Source of the DNA: Salvelinus alpinus
Taxonomy: Eukaryota; Chordata; Actinopteri; Salmoniformes; Salmonidae
DNA: 64,000 bases
NCBI RefSeq assembly: GCF_045679555.1
Contig: NC_092091.1
Span: 93,204,190-93,268,189, forward strand
Direction: 5' to 3'
Made by a program: the position numbers and the translations under genes. Every line of letters starts with the position of its first letter. The stretch's first letter is position 1. This document shows, one piece after another, positions 11,945 through 24,737 of the stretch. The notes under the pieces were generated by a model. That model searched no databases, had not been told where the DNA came from, and worked only from the letters and a program-made list of their open reading frames with translations.

Positions 11945-13636
11945 GATTTAAATAGTGGAGTAGGGTTAGATGGTAGGGTATATAAATAGTGGAGTAGGGT
12001 TAGATGGTAGGGTATATAAATAGTGGAGTAGGGTTAGATGGTAGGGTATATAAATAGTGGAGTAGGGTTAGATGGTAGGGTATTTAAATAGTGGAGTAGG
12101 GTTAGATGGTAGGGTATATAAATAGTGGAGTAGGGTTAGATGGTAGGGTATTTAAATGAGTGGAGTAGGGTTAGATGGTAGGGTATATAAATAGTGGAGT
12201 AGGGTTAGATGGTAGGGTATATAAATAGTGGAGTAGGGTTAGATGGTAGGGTATATAAATAGTGGAGTAGGGTTAGATGGTAGGGTATATAAATAGTGGA
12301 GTAGGGTTAGATGGTAGGGTATATAAATAGTGGAGTAGGGTTAGATGGTAGGGTATATAAATAGTGGAGTAGGGTTAGATGGTAGAGTATATAAATAGTG
12401 GAGTAGGGTTAGATGGTAGGGTATTTAAATAGTGGAGTAGGGTTAGATGGTAGGGTATATAAATAGTGGAGTAGGGTTAGATGGTAGGGTATATAAATAG
12501 TGGAGTAGGGTTAGATGGTAGGGTATATAAATAGTGGAGTAGGGTTAGATGGTAGAGTATATAAATAGTGGAGTAGGGTTAGATGGTAGGGTATTTAAAT
12601 AGTGGAGTAGGGTTAGATGGTAGGGTATATAAATAGTGGAGTAGGGTTAGATGGTAGGGTATATAAATAGTGGAGTAGGGTTAGATGGTAGGGTATATAA
12701 ATAGTGGAGTAGGGTTAGATGGTAGGGTATATAAATAGTGGAGTAGGGTTAGATGGTAGGGTATATAAATAGTGGAGTAGGGTTAGATGGTAGAGTATAT
12801 AAATAGTGGAGTAGGGTTAGATGGTAGGGTATATAAATAGTGGAGTAGGGTTAGATGGTAGGGTATATAAATAGTGGAGTAGGGTTAGATGGTAGGGTAT
12901 ATAAATAGTGGAGTAGGGTTAGATGGTAGGGTATTTAAATAGTGGAGTAGGGTTAGATGGTAGGGTATATAAATAGTGGAGTAGGGTTAGATGGTAGGGT
13001 ATTTAAATAGTGGAGTAGGGTTAGATGGTAGGGTATATAAATAGTGGAGTAGGGTTAGATGGTAGGGTATATAAATAGTGGAGTAGGGTTAGATGGTAGG
13101 GTATATAAATAGTGGAGTAGGGTTAGATGGTAGGGTATATAAATAGTGGAGTAGGGTATATAAATAGTGGAGTAGGGTTAGATGGTAGGGTATATAAATA
13201 GTGGAGTAGGGTTAGATGGTAGGGTATATAAATAGTGGAGTAGGGTTAGATGGTAGGGTATATAAATAGTGGAGTAGGGTTAGATGGTAGGGTATATAAA
13301 TAGTGGAGTAGGGTTAGATGGTAGGGTATATAAATAGTGGAGTAGGGTTAGATGGTAGGGTATATAAATAGTGGAGTAGGGTTAGATGGTAGGGTATATA
13401 AATAGTGGAGTAGGGTTAGATGGTAGGGTATATAAATAGTGGAGTAGGGTTAGATGGTAGGGTATATAAATAGTGGAGTAGGGTTAGATGGTAGGGTATT
13501 TAAATAGTGGAGTAGGGTTAGATGGTAGGGTATATAAATAGTGGAGTAGGGTTAGATGGTAGGGTATATAAATAGTGGAGTAGGGTTAGATGGTAGGGTA
13601 TATAAATAGTGGAGTAGGGTTAGATGGTAGGGTATT
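11945..13636. repeat. 34 bp minisatellite with a TATA-like motif in each unit
   Basis: About 50 units of 34 bp consist of TATATAAATAGTGGAG followed by TAGGGTTAGATGGTAGGG. The main variants are TATTTAAATA and TAGAGTATAT; one shortened unit lies near 13150. Each unit holds a TATA-box-like TATATAAATA and a telomere-like TAGGGTTAG string, both probably coincidental. The array lies between the ORF1-like remnant and the presumed 3' terminus of the same kind of element. Confidence 0.96.
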
Positions 13637-13770
13637 TGTTGATGTATTTCTTAAAGCTAATTATAAAGGGAGGTACACCGTCTACACACCAGTCTAGTAG
13701 GTGGCGGTAACGCAACATGTATTGGATGCCAAGCGCCGACCTTAAACCTCATCGAAGAAGAAGAACGGCG
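13637..13770 (+). mobile_element. Probable 3' terminus of a non-LTR element
   Basis: The stretch AGTCTAGTAGGTGGCGGTAA followed by AAACCTCATCGAAGAAGAAG is one I recall as a widespread teleost repeat end finishing in a short GAA microsatellite tail. Its position after the ORF1-like pseudogene suggests both belong to one element, with the 34 bp array in between, but no reverse transcriptase lies between them. Which LINE clade this is remains open. Confidence 0.4.
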
Positions 13771-15348
13771 GTGCAGAGTATAGAATGAATGAGCAGGCCG
13801 ACTAACGGGGCTAAATGTCGGATCGGATAAATCTTTACTTTAGTTCTGTGTTTGGCGATAGGGTTAGCTAACTAATATACTCATCCTTGGCACATGATTC
13901 TTTGATCTGAGGTGAACACAATTTGAGCCACGTGGGACGGGGCATATTGCCTCTGCTAGTTATCCATTGCATGGACCAAGCACATCGTTGAAACAAATCA
14001 AACACAGGGTTAGATAGTTAGATAACGTTATCTGTCTAATGTACAGAGTGACATAAGACGGAGACATGCTAAACCGGCTAGCTAGCTAGCTTTCCTTAAC
14101 TTTTCGACTAGCTAATTCACTTTGCCTAAGCAGACAAAACTACAAAATGTAGCTAAACTGGCTAGCTAGCATGTTAGCTAGCTCTGACTCAGTTTGACTT
14201 GCTGTAATGCAACTATAGTAAAATAAAAACCCTTTGCTAAATCACACCAACCATTCATTGTATATAGCTAGCAGTTGTTGCCTCAACGTTTATTAAACAA
14301 TGTTACAACCTCACGGCCTGTCAGATACGGACTATGTAGGGCTCAAAGTAACACGTGAATTACTATGCAGTATTGCCGTTTAAGGCCGGGGCCCACGCTT
14401 GTTTGCATAAAACCGGAGACGGACGACTCGTTGTGAATATCTCATATTAGCATGTCGTTCTAGCTAACTGTTCTCATACAAATAAAAACCAACTAAAATT
14501 GTTAGCTGTATACAAAAGCGATGTATTAAATAATGATCGTGTTTTTAATAGTATCGTTTCGATTAGAGTTGTATTTTTAAATGGTGAGATCTCAACATGG
14601 CGAATATGGTTTGGGTGAACCGACTGCCCCTCACTAGACGACCTCTGATTCTACCAGGACCATAACGTTAGCCAGTTATCGCAATTGAAAAATGTACATT
14701 TGAATTAAAATGTAAATTTGTGCATCTGTCAAGTCTCTAACTAAAGTAACTAGCGAACGTTAGTTAGTTTTATTGAGGACCAAAACATGCTAAAACGGTC
14801 TAGCGGGAGGTTTGCAACAACGTGTTGTCTGATTCTCGCCTAATCTAACTAGCTACAGTAAACTTTGCCGTTAGCCAAACGCTAACAATAGCTAAATCGA
14901 TATGGGCAAATACCCCCTTTCAAAGGAACGGCATCTCACCTTATCTTCGATTATGATGATCATGTTGATAGATAGTTTAGCGACGGTGACAGTCCTTACT
15001 GCTGGCGTATTTCCTCCCTGGTTGTCTGTTTCGAGCAGCGGCACTGTGAACCACGCAAGCTGAGCGGGACAGCCCGTTATGCAGGGGCGGGTTATGTAAA
15101 TGTCATTTCAGAACAATCCTGCCCCCCCCCTCTCCACGCTATTTTGTTCCGCCACATTCATGGTGTGTGTCTACAACAGACAGTTGTAGTCATTCTCGAC
15201 AAGCTCTGTCTCTCAGTTAAATTAGCCTACTGTTGCATAGCAGTCATACGACCGTAAGGTTGCACCTGTTCTTCAGACACAAGCAGTAATGTGAAGAGTA
15301 GTTATTATTATTAGTCAAGTAAACCCCCTGAACAGGACGCGAGTCAAT
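13771..15348. other. Non-repetitive promoter-like region
   Basis: No long open frame on either strand. The sequence is rich in GCTAGCTAGC and AACGTTAG motifs and has a GC-box-like GGGGCGGGTTATG at about 15085. Salmonid promoter and first-intron sequence often looks like this. A possible minus-strand first exon is listed separately. Otherwise I see nothing assignable. Confidence 0.4.
14940..15075 (-). other. Candidate first exon of a minus-strand gene
   Basis: On the minus strand an ATG (bases 14963-14961) opens Met-Ile-Ile-Ile-Ile-Glu-Asp-Lys and is followed by a strong splice donor AAG|GTGAGA, with the last exon base at 14940. Upstream on that strand lies GC-rich sequence with a GC box (minus-strand CCCGCCCC near 15090). 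No downstream exon is visible to the left, where only minisatellites and transposons occur, so the gene would have to continue beyond the window. I do not recognise the peptide. It could be an untranslated exon or chance. Confidence 0.22.
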
Positions 15349-15918
15349 CACAGTGTTCCATTCTAGTTCACCAAGACAGTGGTATACTGACAGCCCCGTG
15401 TAGTGTTCCATTCTAGTTCATCAAGACAGTGGTATACTGACAGCCCCATGTAGTGTTCCATTCTAGTTCATCAAGACAGTGGTATACTGACAGCCCCATG
15501 TAGTGTTCCATTCTAGTTCATCAAGACAGTGGTATACTGACAGCCCCATGTAGTGTTCCATTCTAGTTCATCAGGACAGTGGTATACTGACAGCCCCATG
15601 TAGTGTTCCATTCTAGTTCATCAAGACAGTGGTATACTGACAGCCCCATGTAGTGTTCCATTCTAGTTCATCAAGACAGTGGTATACTGACAGCCCCATG
15701 TAGTGTTCCATTCTAGTTCATCAGGACAGTGGTATACTGACAGCCCCATGTAGTGTTCCATTCTAGTTCATCAAGACAGTGGTATACTGACAGCCCCATG
15801 TAGTGTTCCATTCTAGTTCATCAGGACAGTGGTATACTGACAGCCCCATGTAGTGTTCCATTCTAGTTCATCAAGACAGTGGTATACTGACAGCCTCATG
15901 TAGTGTTCCATTCTAGTT
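15349..15918. repeat. 50 bp minisatellite
   Basis: About 11 units of 50 bp contain TAGTGTTCCATTCTAGTTCA and GACAGTGGTATACTGACAGC. Variants are CACCAAG in the first unit and CATCAGG in several others. Units are highly uniform. The final copy is altered after 15915. Confidence 0.95.
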
Positions 15919-15978
15919 ATTTTGGTTCATCAAGACAGGTGCCCCTTTGATGCTGCTGCAGCTCAAGCTGTTACCCCT

Positions 15979-16040
<62 letters not shown>
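15979..16040. repeat. (CA)n microsatellite
   Basis: About 31 uninterrupted CA dinucleotides. Confidence 0.98.
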
Positions 16041-16042
<2 letters not shown>

Positions 16043-16431
16043 ATCTACGTTCAGTTTTGCATTGTAATGAAGGATCTATGGGTTGTATAACTGATCCTAG
16101 ACCTGGTATTAGGAGCCTGTAATGAAGGATCTATGGGTTGTATAACTGATCCTAGACCTGTTATTAGGGGGAAACAAACTTCTACACTTCACACCCTAAA
16201 TCCTCTCATCTTCCTGTTGACCGCATCCTGGTTGGTCCACACATCAAGGGGCGGTTGGGCTGTGTTACCGTAGAGACGAGGGGAGAGGAGGGGCACTACA
16301 CTGTGTCAGAAGAACCAAATGTGATTCTAATCAGAGGTGTTTTGAAATGATTATCAAAGAGTGTTTAATTAATGCAAGCTCGCCTGAATGGACATGAACA
16401 TGAAAAGAGAATCCCTATAAACAAGCATTGC
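16041..16431. other. Intergenic sequence with a 55 bp duplication
   Basis: AATGAAGGATCTATGGGTTG and its following bases occur twice (about 16066 and 16121), an imperfect 55 bp tandem duplication. The rest (16200-16431) shows no gene or repeat that I recognise. Confidence 0.5.
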
Positions 16432-16585
<154 letters not shown>

Positions 16586-16639
16586 CTGAAGGGAGAGGAT
16601 ATGGAGTCCTTCATGTACAACACCAATACATTCAAACAA

Positions 16640-17610
16640 AGGAACACCTTATTGAACAGAGTTTAAACACTGAGGACAGAACACCTTATTGAACAGAGTT
16701 TAAACACTGAGGACAGAGAACACCTTATTGAATAGAGTTTAAACACTGAGGACGGAGAACACCTTATTGAACAGAGTTTAAACACTGAGGACGGAACACC
16801 TTATTGAACAGAGTTTAAACACTGAGGACAGAACACCTTATTGAACAGAGTTTAAACACTGAGGACAGAGAACACCTTATTGAATAGAGTTTAAACACGG
16901 AGGACGGAACACCTTATTGAACAGAGTTTAAACACTGAGGACGGAACACCTTATTGAACACCTTATTGAACAGAGTTTAAACACTGAGGACGGAACACCT
17001 TATTGAACAGAGTTTAAACACTGAGGAGGGAACACCTTATTGAACAGAGTTTAAACACTGAGGACGGAACACCTTATTGAATAGAGTTTAAACACTGAGG
17101 ACGGAACACCTTATTGAACAGAGTTTAAACACTGAGGACAGAGAACACCTTATTGAACAGAGTTTAAACACTGAGGACAGAGAACACCTTATTGAATAGA
17201 GTTTAAACACTGAGGACGGAACACCTTATTGAACAGAGTTTAAACACGGAGGACGGAACACCTTATTGAACAGAGTTTAAACACTGAGGACGGAGAACAC
17301 CTTATTGAACACCTTATTGAATAGAGTTTAAACACTGAGGACGGAACACCTTATTGAACAGAGTTTAAACACTGAGGACGGAACACCTTATTGAACAGAG
17401 TTTAAACACTGAGGAAGGAACACCTTATTGAATAGAGTTTAAACACTGAGGACGGAGAACACCTTATTGAACAGAGTTTAAACACCGAGGAAGGAACACC
17501 TTATTGAACAGAGTTTAAACACCGAGGAAGGAACACCTTATTGAATAGAGTTTAAACACTGAGGAGGGAACACCTTATTGAACACCTTATTGAATAGAGT
17601 TTAAACACTG
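16640..17610. repeat. Minisatellite of about 38 bp
   Basis: Units contain AACACCTTATTGAACAGAGT and TTAAACACTGAGGACGGA, with AACAG/AATAG, GACGG/GACAG and GA insertion variants, about 25 copies. Three places (about 16960, 17305 and 17580) have a doubled ACACCTTATTGAAC, showing unequal exchange within a unit. Confidence 0.95.
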
Positions 17611-17639
17611 AATCGTATTTTAGCTCTGTGTGTCAGAGA

Positions 17640-18049
17640 GACCCTCCCCTATAGGTTCAGGTTTTGCGGCCGGAGTCCGCACCTTTGGGGGGGGTACTGT
17701 CACGCCCTGACCTTAGTTCCTTGTTTATGTCTCTATTTTGGTTTGGTCAGGGCGTGAGTTGGGGTGGGCATTCTATGTTTTGTATTTCTAGGTGTTTGGC
17801 CTGGTGTGGTTCTCAATCAGAGGCAGCTGTCTATTGTTGTCTCTGATTGAGAACCATACTTAGGTAGCCTCATTCCCACCTGTGTTGGTGGGTAGTTGTT
17901 TTCTGTTTTGTGTATTGCACCTTGCACAGAACTGTTCGTTTGTCGCTTTGTTGTTTTTGTTCAAGTGTTTGTATTTATTAAAAGTATTATGAACACTTAC
18001 CACGCTGCATCATGGTCCTCTTCTCCTTCTCCCGACGACGTTCGTTACA
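17640..18049 (+). mobile_element. Ty3/Gypsy-type 3' LTR with polypurine tract
   Basis: The LTR starts TGTCACGCCCTGACC at 17698 and ends CGTTCGTTACA at 18049 (352 bp), with the expected TG...CA ends. Just upstream is a polypurine tract of eight G (17687-17694) and a short internal stretch (GGAGTCCGCACCTTTG). The tract primes plus-strand DNA synthesis in LTR elements. Only the 3' end survives: 17600 and before is minisatellite. The LTR sequence is of a type I recognise as abundant in salmonids. No gag, pol or env coding sequence is present. Confidence 0.75.
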
Positions 18050-18294
18050 CTGTGGTGAAGATGTCTGTGATTTGGCCAGTCAGCCCTCACATACTAGATG
18101 GTGTGCATGTCTGTTTGTGTGTGTTGCGTGTGTGTGTTTGCCTGCACTTGAATGGATGTGAGAGGCAGGTGTCTATGTTAATGGTGGTGAGAGGCAGGTG
18201 TCTATGTTAATGGTGGTGAGAGGCAGGTGTCTATGTTAATGTGTTTTCATATCTCCTTCATCCACTCTGCCATTCAACTGTCTCGTGAATAAAT
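18050..18294. other. Spacer with a short tandem repeat
   Basis: Includes three copies of a 28 bp GGTGAGAGGCAGGTGTCTAT unit at about 18159-18240. Nothing else assignable. Confidence 0.5.
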
Positions 18295-18600
18295 AAAAGA
18301 CACAGAGAGAAACAGAAAGAGAGAGGGAGGGGGGGAGGAGGTTAGGAGAGAGGGAGAGAGAGGGGAGGTTAGGAGAGAGAGAGAGAGGGAGAGCGAGAGG
18401 AGGTTAGGAGAGAGAGAGAGAGGTTAGGAGAGAGAGAGAGAGGAGGTTAGGAGAGAGGGAGAGAGAGGAGGTTAGGAGAGAGAGAGAGGAGGTTAGGAGA
18501 GAGAGAGAGAGGAGGTTAGGAGAGAGAGAGAGAGAGGAGGTTAGGAGAGAGGGAGGAATTGAAGAGAAAAAGAGACATAGAGAGGGGACAAAAAGTAGGA
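18295..18600. repeat. Purine-rich GA minisatellite
   Basis: Imperfect repeats of GAGGTTAGGAGAGAGAGAGA over about 260 bp; almost all purine on the + strand. Confidence 0.9.
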
Positions 18601-18644
18601 GAGAGAATTCTAACCAGGGTAGAAAATAGCTATTAAAACCCCAC

Positions 18645-19565
<921 letters not shown>

Positions 19566-21321
19566 AAAAGATTGTACTTTATGACCTTTATCACTTCACC
19601 AGATGAATTCATGAACTTCTTGGACGAAAAGATCATGATCATTGGAAAGCAAATTACGGACTCGTCTTTGAATCTGTGTATTTCTCCAAAACTCTGTTGT
19701 CCTGAGTCTGCACAACACTGCCAGGACCTCGGATCAAGGGAGACACTCAAGTTTTATTTAAATCCTGTATCTCTGAAAATAGTAATGGCCTCTAAACCTT
19801 CCAGCTGCCTACTGGACACTATTCCAACTAAACTACTGAAAGAGCTACTTCCTGTGCTTAGCCCTCCTATGTTGAACATAATAATCAGGTCCCTATCCAC
19901 CGGATGTGTACCAAACTCACTAAAAGTGGCAGTAATAAAGCCTGTCTTGAAAAAGCCAAACCTTGACTCAGAACAAAAAAAATAAATAAACAAGTTTGGC
20001 TTATATCGAATCTCCCATTCCTCTCAACATTTTTGGAAAAAGCTGTTGCGCAGCAACTCACTGCCTTCCTGAAGATAAATAATGTATACGAAATGCTTCA
20101 GTCTGGTTTTAGACCCCATCATAGCACTGAGACTGCACTTGTGAAGGTGGTAAATTACCTTTTAATGGCGTCAGACCGAGGCTCTGCATCTGTCCTCATG
20201 CTCCTAGACCTTAGTGCTGCCTTTGATACCATCGATCACCACATTCTTTTGGAGAGATTGGAAACCCAAATTGGTCTACACCGACAAGTTCTGGCCTGGT
20301 TTAGATCTTATCTATCGGAAAGATATCAGTTTGTCTCTGTGAATGGTTTGTCCTCTGGACCCTGATCTCCCTTTTGATGAACATATCAAGAATATGTCAA
20401 GGGCAGCTCTTTCCATCTTTGTAACATTGCAAAAATGTGAAACGTCCTGTCCAGAAATGATGCAGAAAAATGTATCCATGCTTTTGTCACTTCTAGGTTA
20501 GACTACTGCAATGCTCTACTCTCCGGCTACACGGATAAAACACTAAATAAACTTCAGTTAGTGCTAAATACGGCTGCTAGAATCTTGACTAGAACCAACC
20601 AAATTCAATCACATTACTCCAGTGCTAGCCTCTCTACACTGGCTTCCTGGCTAGGGTTGATTTCAAGGTTTTACTGCTAACCTACAAAGCATTACATGGG
20701 CTTGCTCCTACCTATCTTTCCGATTTGGTCCTGCCGTACATACCTACACGTACGCTACGGTCACAAGACGTAGGCCTCCTTACTGTCCCTAGAATTTCTA
20801 AGCAAACAGCTGGAGGCCGGGCTTTCTCCTATAGAGCTCCATTTTTATGGAATGGTCTTCCTACCCATGTGAGAGATGCAGACTCGGTCTCAACCTTTAA
20901 GACTCATCTCTTCAGTAGGTCCTATGATTGAGTGTAGTCTGGCCCAGGGATGTGAAGGTGAACAGAAGGACACTGGAGCGACGAAACGCCCTTGCTGTCT
21001 CTGCCTGGCCGGTTCCCCTCTCTCCACTGGGATTCTCTGCCTCTAACCCTATTACAGGGGCTGAGTCACTGACGTGATCTCCATTGTGATTCTCTTTCAT
21101 GCCGTCCCTAGGAGGGGTGTGTTACGTCGTGCCAGGCTTTTTTCACTAAAACTCGACTTGAATGGGTTGAGTCACTGCTGTGCTCTTCCTGTCTGGTCTT
21201 GCGCCCCCCTCGGGCTTGTGCAGTGGAGGAGACCTGCTGTGCACTTCCTGTCTGGTCTTGCGCCCCCCTCGGGCTTGTGCAGTGGAGGAGATCTGCTGTC
21301 TCGACCTCTGAATGCTCGGCT
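19566..21321 (+). pseudogene. Degraded L2-clade LINE (reverse transcriptase without catalytic core)
   Basis: The frame at 19572-19985 carries the segment before the RT palm (Asp-Thr-Ile-Pro-Thr-Lys-Leu-Leu-Lys; Val-Ile-Lys-Pro-Val-Leu-Lys-Lys-Pro). After a frameshift, 20033-20365 carries [14 protein letters not shown] and [10 protein letters not shown], the palm A motif. The sequence then jumps at about 20363 to the thumb region, so the segment with GVPQG and YADD is deleted. 20725-20931 holds the C-terminal Phe-Leu-Trp-Asn-Gly-Leu-Pro motif. The 3' UTR (20935-21321) has a 62 bp tandem duplication (GTCTGGTCTTGCGCCCCCCT at 21190 and 21252). It cannot encode active RT. Confidence 0.85.
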
Positions 21322-21455
21322 ATGAAAAGCTTTGTCATTATGGGGTACTATGGTGTAGATTTGATCAAGGAAGAAAAACGATTGAATCCATTTTAGAATA
21401 AGGCTGTAATGTAAAAAAATAATAATAATAAAGTTTGAATGCACTGTATATCACG
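21322..21455 (-). mobile_element. Tc1/mariner element terminal fragment
   Basis: GTCATTATGGGGTACTATGG, then TTTTAGAATAAGGCTGTAA and a TTTGAATGCACTGTA end, match the terminal region I recall for abundant salmonid Tc1-like transposons. Part has been replaced by an AATAATAATAA run. The same region occurs in opposite orientation at 60601. Strand is assigned relative to the usual transposase direction and is tentative. Confidence 0.6.
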
Positions 21456-21593
21456 GTGTCAAGGCATATGAACTAACAGGTTATAGAAAGAAAAAAATAC
21501 GCAATTATCACAACACACATAGGTTGTTATATGGCTTATTTTACTGGCTTGGCTTCTACAGGGATTTTACCCAGAACCCACTGGATGCAGATT
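21456..21593. other. Sequence leading into the 35 bp minisatellite
   Basis: Contains GATTTTACCCAGAACCCACTG, a string I associate with a dispersed salmonid DNA element. Its continuation GGTGTCTAGCTGTAGGCTAG is the founder of the array that follows, so the minisatellite probably grew from transposon sequence (inference). Confidence 0.35.
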
Positions 21594-24474
21594 GGTGTCT
21601 AGCTGTAGGCTAGTTGTCTAGTGATATTGGTGTCTAGCTGTAGGCTAGTTGTCTAGTGATATTGGTGTCTAGCTGTAGGCTAGTTGTCTAGTGATATTGG
21701 TGTCTAGCTGTAGACTAGTTGTCTAGTGATATTGGTGTCTAGCTGTAGACTAGTTGTCTAGTGATATTGGTGTCTAGCTGTAGGCTAGTTGTCTAGTGAT
21801 ATTGGTGTCTAGCTGTAGGCTAGGTGTCTAGTGATATTGGTGTCTAGCTGTAGGCTAGTTGTCTAGTGATATTGGTGTCTAGCTGTAGGCTAGTTGTCTA
21901 GTGATATTGGTGTCTAGCTGTAGGCTAGTTGTCTAGTGATATTGGTGTCTAGCTGTAGGCTAGTTGTCTAGTGATATTGGTGTCTAGCTGTAGGCTAGTT
22001 GTCTAGTGATATTGGTGTCTAGCTGTAGACTAGTTGTCTAGTGATATTGGTGTCTAGCTGTAGACTAGTTGTCTAGTGATATTGGTGTCTAGCTGTAGAC
22101 TAGTTGTCTAGTGATATTGGTGTCTAGCTGTAGACTAGTTGTCTAGTGATATTGGTGTCTAGCTGTAGACTAGTTGTCTAGTGATATTGGTGTCTAGCTG
22201 TAGACTAGTTGTCTAGTGATATTGGTGTCTAGCTGTAGACTAGTTGTCTAGTGATATTGGTGTCTAGCTGTAGGCTAGTTGTCTAGTGATATTGGTGTCT
22301 AGCTGTAGGCTAGTTGTCTAGTGATATTGGTGTCTAGCTGTAGACTAGTTGTCTAGTGATATTGGTGTCTAGCTGTAGACTAGTTGTCTAGTGATATTGG
22401 TGTCTAGCTGTAGGCTAGTTGTCTAGTGATATTGGTGTAGCTGTAGGCTAGTTGTCTAGTGATATTGGTGTCTAGCTGTAGGCTAGTTGTCTAGTGATAT
22501 TGGTGTCTAGCTGTAGGCTAGTTGTCTAGTGATATTGGTGTCTAGCTGTAGGCTAGTTGTCTAGTGATATTGGTGTCTAGCTGTAGGCTAGTTGTCTAGT
22601 GATATTGGTGTCTAGCTGTAGGCTAGTTGTCTAGTGATATTGGTGTCTAGCTGTAGGCTAGTTGTCTAGTGATATTGGTGTCTAGCTGAAGGCTAGTTGT
22701 CTAGTGATATTGGTGTCTAGTTGTCTAGTGATATTGGTGTCTAGCTGTAGGCTAGTTGTCTAGTGATATTGGTGTCTAGCTGTAGTCTAGTTGTCTAGTG
22801 ATATTGGTGTCTAGCTGTAGGCTAGTTGTCTAGTGATATTGGTGTCTAGCTGTAGTCTAGTTGTCTAGTGATATTGGTGTCTAGCTGTAGACTAGTTGTC
22901 TAGTGATATTGGTGTCTAGCTGTAGACTAGTTGTCTAGTGATATTGGTGTCTAGCTGTAGGCTAGTTGTCTAGTGATATTGGTGTCTAGCTGTAGGCTAG
23001 TTGTCTAGTGATATTGGTGTCTAGCTGTAGGCTAGTTGTCTAGTGATATTGGTGTCTAGCTGTAGGCTAGTTGTCTAGTGATATTGGTGTCTAGCTGTAG
23101 GCTAGTTGTCTAGTGATATTGGTGTCTAGCTGTAGGCTAGTTGTCTAGTGATATTGGTGTCTAGCTGTAGGCTATTTGTCTAGTGATATTGGTGTCTAGC
23201 TGTAGGCTAGTTGTCTAGTGATATTGGTGTCTAGCTGTAGGCTAGTTGTCTAGTGATATTGGTGTCTAGCTGTAGACTAGTTGTCTAGTGATATTGGTGT
23301 CTAGCTGTAGTCTAGTTGTCTAGTGATATTGGTGTCTAGCTGTAGGCTAGTTGTCTAGTGATATTGGTGTCTAGCTGTAGGCTAGTTGTCTAGTGATATT
23401 GGTGTCTAGCTGTAGACTAGTTGTCTAGTGATATTGGTGTCTAGCTGTAGGCTAGTTGTCTAGTGATATTGGTGTCTAGCTGTAGACTAGTTGTCTAGTG
23501 ATATTGGTGTCTAGCTGTAGGCTAGTTGTCTAGTGATATTGGTGTCTAGCTGTAGGCTAGTTGTCTAGTGATATTGGTGTCTAGCTGTAGACTAGTTGTC
23601 TAGTGATATTGGTGTCTAGCTGTAGGCTAGTTGTCTAGTGATATTGGTGTCTAGCTGTAGACTAGTTGTCTAGTGATATTGGTGTCTAGCTGTAGACTAG
23701 TTGTCTAGTGATATTGGTGTCTAGCTGTAGGCTAGTTGTCTAGTGATATTGGTGTCTAGCTGTAGGCTAGTTGTCTAGCGATATTGGTGTCTAGCTGTAG
23801 GCTAGTTGTCTAGTGGTATTGGTGTCTAGCTGTAGACTAGTTGTCTAGTGATATTGGTGTCTAGCTGTAGGCTAGTTGTCTAGTGATATTGGTGGCTAGC
23901 TGTAGGCTAGTTGTCTAGTGATATTGGTGTCTAGCTGTAGGTTAGTTGTCTAGTGATATTGGTGTCTAGCTGTAGGCTAGTTGTCTAGTGATATTGGTGT
24001 CTAGCTGTAGACTAGTTGTCTAGTGATATTGGTGTCTAGCTGTAGACTAGTTGTCTAGTGATATTGGTGTCTAGCTGTAGGCTAGTTGTCTAGTGATATT
24101 GGTGTCTAGCTGTAGGCTAGTTGTCTAGTGATATTGGTGTCTAGCTGTAGGCTAGTTGTCTAGTGATATTGGTGTCTAGCTGTGGGCTAGCTGTCTAGTG
24201 ATATTGGTGTCTAGCTGTAGACTAGTTGACTAGTGATATTGGTGTCTAGCTGTAGACTAGTTGTCTAGTGATATTGGTGTCTAGCTGTAGGCTAGTTGTC
24301 TAGTGATATTGGTGTCTAGCTGTAGGCTAGTTGTCTAGTGATATTGGTGTCTAGCTGTAGGCTAGTTGTCTAGTGATATTGGTGTCTAGCTGTAGGCTAG
24401 TTGTCTAGTGATATTGGTGTCTAGCTGTAGGCTAGTTGTCTAGTGATATTGGTGTCTAGTTGTCTAGTGATAAA
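21594..24474. repeat. 35 bp CTAG-rich minisatellite
   Basis: About 82 units contain TGGTGTCTAGCTGTAGGCTA and GTTGTCTAGTGATAT. The main variants are GTAGGCT, GTAGACT and GTAGTCT. Two truncated units occur at about 22715 and 24455 (GTCTAGTTGTCTAG). Each unit has two or three CTAG sites. Confidence 0.97.
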
Positions 24475-24485
24475 GTGAAATAAAT

Positions 24486-24737
24486 GGTCTGGTAGTTCTG
24501 TCTATGAATGTTATGGAGAACACCATTACCCACAAGCCCCTGGAAAACAAACCAATAAGCCTCTAAACAGCTGGTAGTTCTGTCTATGAATGTTATGGAG
24601 AACACCATTACCCACAAGCCCCTGGAAAACAAACCAATGAGCCTCTAAACAGCTGGTAGTTCTGTCTATGAATGTTATGGAGAACACCATTACCCACAAG
24701 CCCCTGGAAAACAAACCAATGAGCCTCTAAACAGCTG
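24486..24737. repeat. Three tandem 82 bp units
   Basis: GGTAGTTCTGTCTATGAATG starts copies at 24491, 24573 and 24655. The minus-strand open frames here are the repeat read three times and are not called as genes. Confidence 0.93.

Noticed and set aside
11945-13636. Interstitial telomere repeat (TAGGGTTAG)
   Set aside because: Only one TTAGGG-like core per 34 bp unit, not consecutive hexamers.
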